Source: Hyphomicrobiaceae bacterium
GTDB lineage: Bacteria > Pseudomonadota > Alphaproteobacteria > Rhizobiales > Hyphomicrobiaceae
NCBI GenBank assembly: GCA_022842785.1
Contig: JALHOW010000003.1
Span: 1 to 64,000 of the forward strand
Length of the DNA: 64,000 nt
Direction: 5' to 3'
Shown here: positions 54,265 to 60,748 of the stretch, one piece after another
Layout: every line of letters starts with the position of its first letter
Position numbering within the stretch: position 1 is the stretch's first letter
The notes under the pieces: generated by a model
The model's database searches: none
The model's input: only the letters and a program-made list of their open reading frames with translations
Told to the model about the DNA's origin: nothing
Position numbers and translations under genes: made by a program

Positions 54265-54699
54265 TTAGCGAACCAGGTACGGACACACGCGGCGCGGCCC
54301 GTCAAAGGGCTGGAACGTGCCGTCGGACCAGCTGAACGACTGGTAGCGATCGGCGCACATCTCCCAACGATCGCGATAACCGGCCTGCGACTGGGCAATG
54401 GTGCTGCCGATGATGAGACCGCCAATGATCGCCGGCGCGACCCAGCGGCCGCCACCTCTGTAGCTGCGATGATAGTGGCGCCGGCCGTAGTAACCGCCAC
54501 GACGGCGAACCTGTTCGACATTGCTCTGGGCGAGGTGCTGGCCGGCCGAGCTCATCGAGCCGAGCGCCGAAGTATTGATCACCATGGTCGAGTTGGAATT
54601 CAGCGCGGGCGCAGGAATCACTGCAGCCGAAGCTGGCACACTACCGAGGGCGCCAACACCGATCGCCAGCGCGGCGATCTTCAGGTTCGTCATACGCAT
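54265..54699 (-). CDS. BA14K-family secreted protein (copy 1)
   Basis: ATG 54699 follows AGGAGA. The 144-residue product has a signal peptide (KIAALAIGVGALGSVPASAA). The middle has a Gly/Arg/Tyr stretch around RRRGGYYGRRHYHRSYRGGG, then a membrane-like WVAPAIIGGLIIGSTIA. The C-terminal BA14K motif is RWEMCADRYQSFSWSDGTF followed by RRVCPYLVR. BA14K of Brucella is an immunoreactive lectin-like envelope protein. A paralogue lies at 55189. Confidence 0.9.
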   Translation of the reverse strand: MRMTNLKIAALAIGVGALGSVPASAAVIPAPALNSNSTMVINTSALGSMSSAGQHLAQSNVEQVRRRGGYYGRRHYHRSYRGGGRWVAPAIIGGLIIGSTIAQSQAGYRDRWEMCADRYQSFSWSDGTFQPFDGPRRVCPYLVR

Positions 54700-55027
54700 C
54701 AGTCTTCTCCTATTCATGCTCAACGCGCTGGTGCAACGCACGCCCACGCACGCCGCTCCTGGAAAGGAGCAGACCGGCGGCCCACTCCCAAAAGCGAGGG
54801 CCTGTGACGGCCCCATGCACCCTAACGACAGCGCGACGCGATATCCGTCTATGCGCGCGATCAAATCATGCTCGCCGCATATGACGCTTCTCGGAACCCC
54901 TGTTCGCTGATCTCGCTTAATGGATCATCGCAAAGCGACTAAAATGCCGACGAGCTCTGTGATGTATCAGCGGCACGACAAACCGCCGCATCGCGTGGAT
55001 GCGGCGGCCCGAAGCGCAAATCGTGAA
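54700..55027. other. Gene-free leader upstream of BA14K copy 1
   Basis: No supported reading frame is seen between the BA14K copy 1 start and the first palindrome. It contains the leader and presumably the promoter of the gene at 54265. No EcfG-type motif was found here. Confidence 0.45.
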
Positions 55028-55103
55028 CTAAAGCAACGGACTTGAAATTCACCTCAGTTCGCGGCTAGGCGGGGAGTGAATTTCAAGTCCAAAGTTGCTT
55101 TAG
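55028..55103. repeat. Large palindrome 1 between the BA14K genes
   Basis: The arm ctaaagcaacggacttgaaa extends to 55052 (ending ttcac) and pairs with the arm at 55076-55103, gtgaatttcaagtcc plus gttgctttag, with a few unpaired bases and a 23-base loop. The ends read CTAAAGC and GCTTTAG. It is unlike the GC-rich A, B and C repeats, being AT-richer. Confidence 0.75.
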
Positions 55104-55115
55104 AATGTTATGAAA

Positions 55116-55192
55116 CTAAAGCGTCTTTGGACCTTAAATGCGACTTTGAGATCGGCACAGGCGTGGGGCGCATTTAAGGTCCGACGCTTTAG
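55116..55192. repeat. Large palindrome 2 between the BA14K genes
   Basis: The arm 55116-55142 (ctaaagcgtctttggacc then ttaaatgcg) pairs with 55169-55192 (cgcatttaaggtcc and gacgctttag). It has the same end sequence CTAAAGC/GCTTTAG and the same layout as palindrome 1, but the inner arms differ on both sides. It overlaps the last four bases of the BA14K copy 2 gene and could end its transcript. Confidence 0.75.
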
Positions 55193-55839
55193 CGTCTCAG
55201 ATACGGACAGAGCACACGCGGACGATCGCCATAGGGCTGATACGTGCCATCGCTCCAGCGGAACGATTGGAACCGCGCAGCGCAGCGCTCCCACCGATCG
55301 CCATAGCCAGCTCGCGACGCGGAAACACTGCCGCCAATGATCAAAGCGGTCGTGCCCGCAACAATCGCGGGACCGATCCAGCGCCCGCCGTACCAGTAGC
55401 GGCCACTACGATAGCCGCGACGGTAGTGTCGATTGCGGTAGTAGCCCCGACCGCCACGCCACGCGCGACCACTGCGGAACGCGCGCCCGCTGTAGTAGCG
55501 TCCACCGCGTAGAGAGCGGCCACGGTACGCACGATTGCCTCGGAAGGCGCGACTTCCGCGGAATGAGCGGCTACCTCGGAACGAGCGCCCACCACGGAAC
55601 GATCGACCGCCGCGGTAGGAGCGGCCGGCACCACGCCCGCGCCGCTGCACCTGCTCGACATTGCTGGTTGCGAGATTCTGCCCGCTTGGGGCCAGTGAAC
55701 CGGGGGCGGACGTATTGATCACCGCGCTCGGTTTGGGCATTTGCGACGGAGCCGGTGCCACCGCCGCCGAGGCCGGCACGCTTGCGAGCGTACCTAGGCC
55801 GATCGCCATCGCGGCGATCCTCAACTTCATAAAACGCAA
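55189..55839 (-). CDS. BA14K-family secreted protein (copy 2), Arg/Gly-repeat rich
   Basis: The 216-residue paralogue of copy 1 starts at TTG 55839. The reason is that AGGAGAGGTCTG sits exactly as AGGAGAAGACTG does before the ATG of copy 1; the internal ATG at 55830 would be too far. After a signal peptide it has a block of about ten S/A-F/Y-R-G-x-R repeats (residues 70-120), then aromatic YYRNRHYRRGYR, a hydrophobic segment and the BA14K motif RWERCAARFQSFRWSDGTY. The repeat block is much expanded over copy 1. A candidate EcfG promoter lies upstream. Confidence 0.88.
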   Translation of the reverse strand: MRFMKLRIAAMAIGLGTLASVPASAAVAPAPSQMPKPSAVINTSAPGSLAPSGQNLATSNVEQVQRRGRGAGRSYRGGRSFRGGRSFRGSRSFRGSRAFRGNRAYRGRSLRGGRYYSGRAFRSGRAWRGGRGYYRNRHYRRGYRSGRYWYGGRWIGPAIVAGTTALIIGGSVSASRAGYGDRWERCAARFQSFRWSDGTYQPYGDRPRVLCPYLRR

Positions 55840-55910
55840 CAGACCTCTCCTTTCCTGCTTCTGTCGCAGGCGCTCCCGGCAAGCCTCCTGCGAGAGGGTA
55901 CTGGAGAGGT

Positions 55911-55935
55911 AACGTCGTACGCGGGCGGATGTTCC
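55911..55935 (-). promoter_or_regulatory. Candidate EcfG (general stress) promoter
   Basis: On the minus strand GGAAC (55935-55931) and CGTT (55914-55911) are exactly 16 bases apart, the EcfG consensus of alphaproteobacteria. It lies 72 bases before the TTG start of BA14K copy 2. Confidence 0.55.
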
Positions 55936-55987
55936 GAATTTGGATGAAATGCAGCGGCTTCAAGAAACGAGCAGGTGCGCGCGGGCA

Positions 55988-56425
55988 TCACGCACTGCGC
56001 GCCGCGTTCTCCATGTGGCTTACGAGGCGCTGAAAGGCCTCGATGTACGGCGCATCGTGGCGCTCTTCTACGCGCACGATAAGGCCGTTCTTGAACCAGT
56101 AGCGAAAGCGGATCCTCTCACAGAGACGCTCGCCGGTCTTCTTGTGGGTCTTTTGCGTCGTCACGACCGAGCGGCTGAACTCCCGCTCGTGCGCATAGCT
56201 CTCAATCTCGAATGTATCGACGTAGAAGGTGTCGACAACGAGTTGGATGCGCAGGCGCAGATCCTCTTTGCCGTAGGAGCTTGCTGCGTAGGGCACCGCG
56301 AAGCCGTCGACATTGATGAGGTGGAGAACATCCTCGTCGAACAGCTGCATCACGCCCTCCAGATCGCCGGCGGCCCAGCGTTCGTGGACGAGATGAAAGG
56401 CGGCGCGCTCGATGGCTAAGGACAT
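55988..56425 (-). CDS. NTF2-like/SnoaL-like protein, tandem copy 1
   Basis: From ATG 56425 the product has 145 residues; an in-frame ATG at 56440 is the alternative. It has the cone-shaped NTF2 pattern: N-terminal helix ERAAFHLVHERWAAGDLEGVM, then LFDEDVLHLINVDGFAVPYA, YGKEDLRLRIQLVVDTF and RIRFRYWFKNGLIVRVEERHDAPYIEAFQRL. Members include polyketide cyclases and isomerases, but many only bind small ligands. It shares order and sequence with the next two genes. The end ENAARSA is identical to copy 2. Confidence 0.85.
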   Translation of the reverse strand: MSLAIERAAFHLVHERWAAGDLEGVMQLFDEDVLHLINVDGFAVPYAASSYGKEDLRLRIQLVVDTFYVDTFEIESYAHEREFSRSVVTTQKTHKKTGERLCERIRFRYWFKNGLIVRVEERHDAPYIEAFQRLVSHMENAARSA

Positions 56426-56546
56426 GAAGTGGGATACCATATTCCAGTGCTGAATTTTACTCGGGCAATGTCGGTCGGGGAAGGGGGCAGAAGTACGGAT
56501 GGGATACTACTGAGACGTGCCCCAACACCGATGCCCTAGCCCGCGG

Positions 56547-56984
56547 TCACGCGCTGCGCGCCGCGTTCTCCATGTGGAAGACAAAGCGCTGGAAAGCCTC
56601 GACGAAACGGGCATCGAGGTGTTCCTCGGCACGCACGATACGGTCACCCTCGATCCAGTAACGCAGGCGTATGCGTACACAGAGACGCTCGCCCGTGGCG
56701 CGGTGTCGGTTCACGACATCCACGAGCGCGCGGACATGATCAGCCTCCTGGATGATACTTTCGGGCACGAATTTTTCTTCGTGAAACGTCTCTTTGATGA
56801 GTTGCAGGCGCTGGCGCAGGTCCTCTTTGCCGAGCGAACTCGCGACGAACGGCACGGCGAGCCCATCGACATTCACGAGATAGAGCACGTCCTCGGAGAA
56901 CTCGGCCAGCGCGCCCTCGAGATCGCCGGCAGCCCAGCGCTCCAAGGCTCGGTGGGCGGCCGTACGGTCTTTGTCGGGAGACAT
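56547..56984 (-). CDS. NTF2-like/SnoaL-like protein, tandem copy 2
   Basis: The 145-residue product from ATG 56984 begins MSPDKDRTAAHRALERWAAGD, which aligns with the other copies; an ATG at 56999 is possible. The core LYLVNVDGLAVPFVASSLGKEDLRQRLQLIKETF and RIRLRYWIEGDRIVRAEEHLDARFVEAFQRF keeps the family pattern. Intergenic gaps of 100-120 bases on each side suggest separate or long leaders. No nearby gene hints at a ligand. Confidence 0.85.
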   Translation of the reverse strand: MSPDKDRTAAHRALERWAAGDLEGALAEFSEDVLYLVNVDGLAVPFVASSLGKEDLRQRLQLIKETFHEEKFVPESIIQEADHVRALVDVVNRHRATGERLCVRIRLRYWIEGDRIVRAEEHLDARFVEAFQRFVFHMENAARSA

Positions 56985-57067
56985 GCGGGAGCCTGCCATG
57001 CTGCACTGCGGCGCGATTGTAGCGGTGCGTGTGCGGATGGGGAAGAGGGCGATGTGCTCGAAACGAG

Positions 57068-57505
57068 CTATTCTCCGCGCGCCGCATTCTGAATGTGAAA
57101 AACAAACCGCTGGAACGCCTCCACATAAGCGGCGTCGTGATGCTCGTCCATGCGGCAGATCAAACCATCGCGGAACCACACACGAAAGCGGACGCGCACA
57201 CGGAGCACCTCGCCCGTCTTGTGGTGCGTGTAGTGGCCGACGACGATCGAGCGCCAGCGATCACCTTCGCTCACGATGCTCTCGGGCTCGAACTTGTCGA
57301 CCGTGAAGGTGAGCAGCAGGAGCTGTAGCCGCTGGCGGACGTCCTCCTTGCCGAGCGCGCTCGACGCATAGGGCACGGCGAGCCCGTCCACATTCACGTT
57401 GTAGAGGACGTCTTCTGTGAGGTGTTCGAGGAAGCCCTCGAGATCGCTCGCCGCCCAGCGGATGTGGGCCTGCTCAAACGCGGCGCGTTCGTTGGGGGAG
57501 GGCAT
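57068..57505 (-). CDS. NTF2-like/SnoaL-like protein, tandem copy 3
   Basis: The 145-residue product starts MPSPNERAAFEQAHIRWAASD. It shares with copies 1 and 2 NVNVDGLAVPYASSALGKEDVRQRLQL and VRFRVWFRDGLICRMDEHHDAAYVEAFQRFVFH. It is the first gene of the triplet in transcription order. The nuclease gene at 57606 lies upstream on the same strand, 100 bases away. Confidence 0.85.
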   Translation of the reverse strand: MPSPNERAAFEQAHIRWAASDLEGFLEHLTEDVLYNVNVDGLAVPYASSALGKEDVRQRLQLLLLTFTVDKFEPESIVSEGDRWRSIVVGHYTHHKTGEVLRVRVRFRVWFRDGLICRMDEHHDAAYVEAFQRFVFHIQNAARGE

Positions 57506-57605
57506 GCGGACATCGCACTCATGGAGGGCGTCCGAACTCTAGCGATCCGTGAGCGGATGGGGAAGGGGGGCGTGGCGCGAAGAGCCGAGCGTCGCGGAGT
57601 GAATA

Positions 57606-58820
57606 TCAGCCGCTGACTTTAACGACACCATTGTATCGCTTGGCGCGACGAAATCCTTTTGCTTCAGCCTCCGCGACTGTTGCCGCGTAGCATTCCTCCC
57701 TAGCCAAGTCGATGCGCGTGGTGTCATATTGTTGATCGAACGGCAGATGGTATATGCGCTCCCCGGTACGAAAGTTAATATTGCATTTGATTGGCGGGTA
57801 TGGCTCGAAGGCTTGCTGCTCTCTAACAGAAACTTTTATGAGCTTTGCGCACCTTCGCGCTGTTTCAGAGAGAGTGGTCGAAGTAACAAGTACTGGCACG
57901 ATCCCCATCACATCCAGGTCGAGGTGCGAGACTTGGCGAGAGGTTGTTGCGCAAGCGTACTCCAGGGCGGTGCCTAACAGCTGGAAGACATGCTTTTCGT
58001 GAACAATGCGCTCCTGCCTCCAGTACTTGCACTGAACTAAGTGCGTTATGCCATGCTTCTTCGCGATGAGATCGCGCCCCATATCTTCGAAGCCTTTGAT
58101 CGCCCCAACATAGTCGACATGGAAACCATCTTGCTCGTACTTATGTCCGATCGAGCGCTCGTACTCGCGACCAATCTGCCAACTCGATTTTGCTGACTCC
58201 CCCCAACGCACTAGTGCCAGTTCGCTTCTTTCGGCACTCGATAGACGGCTCCATTCTTCGTCGGTTAGCCACTTACGAATCTCATCGTCTCCCGCCTTCC
58301 CAGTCGATCGATCGCGGCCGCTCGCTCGACGCTCTGCAAGTTCCTTGAGAAGATCCTCTGAGCTTCTTCCGGCTATCTCCACGAGCCACGGAAACGATGC
58401 CTCATAGTAAGAGAGCTGGTATTTCAGCACATGAAATCTAGCTTCCGCTTCGCGCATTTCTTTCACGGCGTCTCGTGCAATTTGCGCACTCTTGTATGCC
58501 GGCCGGCTTTTACGGATAAGGGCCCCAGCGAGTCTTTCAGTTTCCAGCCCACGGAAATCGGCGATGGCCCGAGCAAGGCTGGGATAAAATGCACTCGTTT
58601 CTCTGAGAACCACCAGGAGCTGACTATGGATTTTATCTGTTTGTCTCTTTTGAGATGCGATTTCGTTTACCTGAGATTGCGTATCGGAAATGGTCGCTCG
58701 CGCACGCTTCAGCTCCCCCCTTATCGAGCCCAGCACGCCACGTCTCGAATACAATAGAATTGCTAGGATGATAGAGATTACGAAGAACAGTAACGCGAGC
58801 GCCGATGAATAATCGCGCAT
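57606..58820 (-). CDS. Membrane-anchored Mrr-type restriction endonuclease
   Basis: The 404-residue product has an N-terminal membrane helix (8-24), a likely coiled coil (33-70), a helical linker (75-210), a PD-(D/E)xK nuclease domain (about 210-335) and a small C-terminal domain (340-398). Catalytic residues are Glu219 in GREYERSIG, Asp250 in GFEDMGRDLIA and Gln263-Cys-Lys265 in THLVQCKYW, the D-QxK form of Mrr. The tail, with GERIYHLPFDQQYDTT and TVAEAEAKGFRRA, resembles a sunset-type domain seen on other nucleases. The DNA is AT-richer than its neighbours (45% G+C in bases 57721-57780), a sign of transfer. It probably cuts foreign or modified DNA at the membrane. Confidence 0.85.
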   Translation of the reverse strand: MRDYSSALALLFFVISIILAILLYSRRGVLGSIRGELKRARATISDTQSQVNEIASQKRQTDKIHSQLLVVLRETSAFYPSLARAIADFRGLETERLAGALIRKSRPAYKSAQIARDAVKEMREAEARFHVLKYQLSYYEASFPWLVEIAGRSSEDLLKELAERRASGRDRSTGKAGDDEIRKWLTDEEWSRLSSAERSELALVRWGESAKSSWQIGREYERSIGHKYEQDGFHVDYVGAIKGFEDMGRDLIAKKHGITHLVQCKYWRQERIVHEKHVFQLLGTALEYACATTSRQVSHLDLDVMGIVPVLVTSTTLSETARRCAKLIKVSVREQQAFEPYPPIKCNINFRTGERIYHLPFDQQYDTTRIDLAREECYAATVAEAEAKGFRRAKRYNGVVKVSG

Positions 58821-58961
58821 ACCCCCTCCAAATTATTTTACTTCGGCAGTATAAATCCAACGCCAAATTCACACGCTTGTGTCGCATCCACTGCCTCAAT
58901 CTAACGACCTTATTGTGGGCGCACCACCTTGACCTCCCCCCTCCCCTCCTGTACACACCCG

Positions 58962-58997
58962 GCACGCTGCGGGGCCCTTCGGGGCCGCGTGCGTTTT
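58962..58997 (+). terminator. Hairpin with T-run upstream of rpsD, terminator or attenuator
   Basis: gcacgc pairs with gcgtgc around an inner ggccc/gggcc hairpin, followed by gttttgg. It lies about 115 bases before rpsD in the 290-base gap with no gene. It could end upstream transcripts or regulate rpsD, since S4 controls its own operon in other bacteria. Confidence 0.5.
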
Positions 58998-59110
58998 GGC
59001 TTTCGAGATGCACCCGCCAGTTCGCTGGCAAGCGGCGCATCTGTCGGCGGGTCCGCCCGCAGAGGAGAGAGCCAGATATCCCGTGAATAGCAAAAGACGG
59101 AACAGAACCA

Positions 59111-59728
59111 ATGACTAAGCGCGTTCGCGCCAAGCACAAGATCGACCGCCGCCTCCAGGAGAACATCTGGGGCCGGTCCAAGAGCCCCCTCAACAAGCGC
59201 AACTCGCGCCCCGGTCAGCACGGCGAGCGCCGCGCCGGCAAGCTCTCCGACTTCGGCCAGCAGCTCAAGGCCAAGCAGAAGCTCAAGGGCTACTACGGCT
59301 CGATCACCGAGAGCCAGTTCCACCGCCTGTACGTGGAAGCCACGCGCCTCAAGGGCTCGACCTCCGAGCACCTCATCGGCCTGCTGGAGCGTCGCCTCGA
59401 CGCGGTCGTCTACCGCGCCAAGTTCGTGCCGACCGTCTTCGCCGCCCGCCAGTTCGTGAGCCACGGCCACGTGTCGGTGAACGGCCGCCGCGTCACCGTC
59501 CCGAGCTACCGCGTGAAGATCGGCGACGTCGTTGAAGTGCGCGAGAAGTCGCGTCAGCTCCCGCTCGTCCTCGAAGGCGTCAAGAGCGCCGAGCGCGACG
59601 TGCCGGACTACATCAGCGCCGACCACACGAAGTTCACGGCGACCCTCGCGCGCGTGCCGGCGCTCTCCGATGTGCCCTATCCGGTGCACATGGAGCCGAA
59701 CCTGGTCGTCGAGTTCTATTCGCGGTAA
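59111..59728 (+). CDS. rpsD: 30S ribosomal protein S4
   Basis: The 205-residue product starts [20 protein letters not shown], as in alphaproteobacterial S4. The S4 RNA-binding domain is near 95-155: [44 protein letters not shown]. The end is VEFYSR. It nucleates 30S assembly. It stands alone, as is usual in this order, and is followed by a B repeat and a terminator. Confidence 0.98.
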   Translation: MTKRVRAKHKIDRRLQENIWGRSKSPLNKRNSRPGQHGERRAGKLSDFGQQLKAKQKLKGYYGSITESQFHRLYVEATRLKGSTSEHLIGLLERRLDAVVYRAKFVPTVFAARQFVSHGHVSVNGRRVTVPSYRVKIGDVVEVREKSRQLPLVLEGVKSAERDVPDYISADHTKFTATLARVPALSDVPYPVHMEPNLVVEFYSR

Positions 59729-59734
59729 TTTGTT

Positions 59735-59805
59735 TGCCGCGGGCTGCTGGGAAGGGGTGCTCCGCAACCCTTCTGTAGCGGCCTGCCCGCGGCGGCCATG
59801 CAGAC
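59735..59805 (+). repeat. Intergenic repeat family B, copy 6
   Basis: It begins gccgcgggctgctgggaagg seven bases after the rpsD stop and ends gcccgcggcggccatgcaga. The middle is shorter and more diverged than in other copies. Confidence 0.7.
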
Positions 59806-59834
59806 AGCAGCCCCTCGTGGCAGCGAGAGTTTCG

Positions 59835-59876
59835 AAGGCGCGGTGGCCCTTGGTCCCGCGCCTTTTTTGTTTTATT
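59835..59876 (+). terminator. Terminator after rpsD
   Basis: aaggcgcgg and ccgcgcctt form a nine-base stem with a loop of about 12 bases, followed by ttttttgtttta. It lies after the B repeat, which would thus be part of the rpsD transcript. Confidence 0.85.
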
Positions 59877-59881
59877 TAGTG

Positions 59882-59960
59882 CGGCCTAACGGCCGGCGCG
59901 CAGTCGCGCGCTCAGCTTTCCCAGCTCGGCCTACCGGCCGGCGCGCAGTCGCGCGCTCAG
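59882..59960 (+). repeat. Repeat family C, two tandem copies
   Basis: Two 34-base units at 59882-59915 and 59927-59960 differ by one base (cctaacgg and cctaccgg). Each has two small hairpins, ggcc-ta-ccggcc and gcgcgc-agtc-gcgcgc. They match the minus-strand copy at 12364. The gap 59729-60256 contains only this, the B repeat and terminators. Confidence 0.8.
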
Positions 59961-60256
59961 GAAGCGGGCCCCGCCACCGGCGAGGCAGTTTCGTCTTCGG
60001 TTCCGCGCCTTTTGCTTTGCACAAGCCCACTAAACTGCGTCCATCACGAGACTTTGCGAGTACAAGGCTTGCAATTGCGTCCCAATGCGCCTACGTACCC
60101 GCCATCGACTTTGGCCGGACGACCGGGCCGTGACGCTACGACGTGATCGAGCGCGCGATCACAGAACCCCTCCAAAATTCGACGAGCATGCCAAACTTGC
60201 GCATTGCGTGTGTTGGGCATTTTATAGGCCATGGCTCTCTTAAAAGGAAAATCGCC

Positions 60257-60466
60257 ATGCAAGCTGGTACAGTTAAGTTCTTCAATGAGCAGAAGGGCTA
60301 TGGGTTCATCGCGCCGGACAATGGCGGCAGCGACGTGTTCGTGCACATCTCCGCGCTCGAGCGCGCTGGCCTGCGCACCCTCTCCGAGGGCCAGAAGGTC
60401 CAGTTCGACACCGAGAAGGATCGTCGCTCGGGCAAGACGGCCGTTGCGAACATCCAGGCTGCGTAA
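60257..60466 (+). CDS. cspA: CspA-family cold-shock protein
   Basis: The 69-residue product begins [20 protein letters not shown] with RNP1 (KGYGFI) and has RNP2 as DVFVHISAL. It binds single-stranded RNA and DNA as a chaperone. AAAAGGAAAATCGCC precedes the ATG at 60257. The long plus-strand leader, about 290 bases after the C repeats, fits the usual cold-regulated 5' UTR, but no cold box is recognised. Confidence 0.97.
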   Translation: MQAGTVKFFNEQKGYGFIAPDNGGSDVFVHISALERAGLRTLSEGQKVQFDTEKDRRSGKTAVANIQAA

Positions 60467-60512
60467 GCCTCGCGCCGCGGGTTCACTCCCGCTGCACTGA
60501 CGAGATTGGAAG

Positions 60513-60546
60513 GCGCGGTAGCTTCGGCTGCTGCGCTTTTTGTTTT
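60513..60546 (+). terminator. Terminator after cspA
   Basis: gcgcggtagc and gctgctgcgc pair at eight of ten positions around a ttcg loop, followed by tttttgtttttt. It lies 47 bases after the stop. Confidence 0.85.
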
Positions 60547-60616
60547 TTGTGGCACGGCCTTTCTGCCGACGCGCTCAGAAAGTGAGTCGGCACGCTTGCG
60601 GCGGACTCCAAGCAAT

Positions 60617-60743
60617 AAAAAGGAGGGGGTTTGGGGTCTCCCCGAGCGGGTGTGGGCGGCAGCCCACTCGCGCCTGTGGCGCGACGAGGGCCAGCCCTCG
60701 CGCTCTACCGGGAGGGACGCCCTCCCGGACCCACCCGCCTTTT
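60617..60743. repeat. Family A repeats, two units head to head (copy 6)
   Basis: The left unit on the minus strand has cgcgccacaggcgcg and ggggagaccccaaaccccctcctttttat-like text. The right unit on the plus strand has cgagggccagccctcg, ccgggagggacgccctcccgg and ccacccgcctttt. It fills the gap between convergent cspA and GDPD genes and repeats the arrangement seen at 20249. Confidence 0.75.
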
Positions 60744-60748
60744 GAAAC

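Noticed and set aside
55270-55640. CRISPR-like repeats inside BA14K copy 2
   Set aside because: The periodicity comes from coding Arg/Gly repeats of irregular length in a real gene, without unique spacers.
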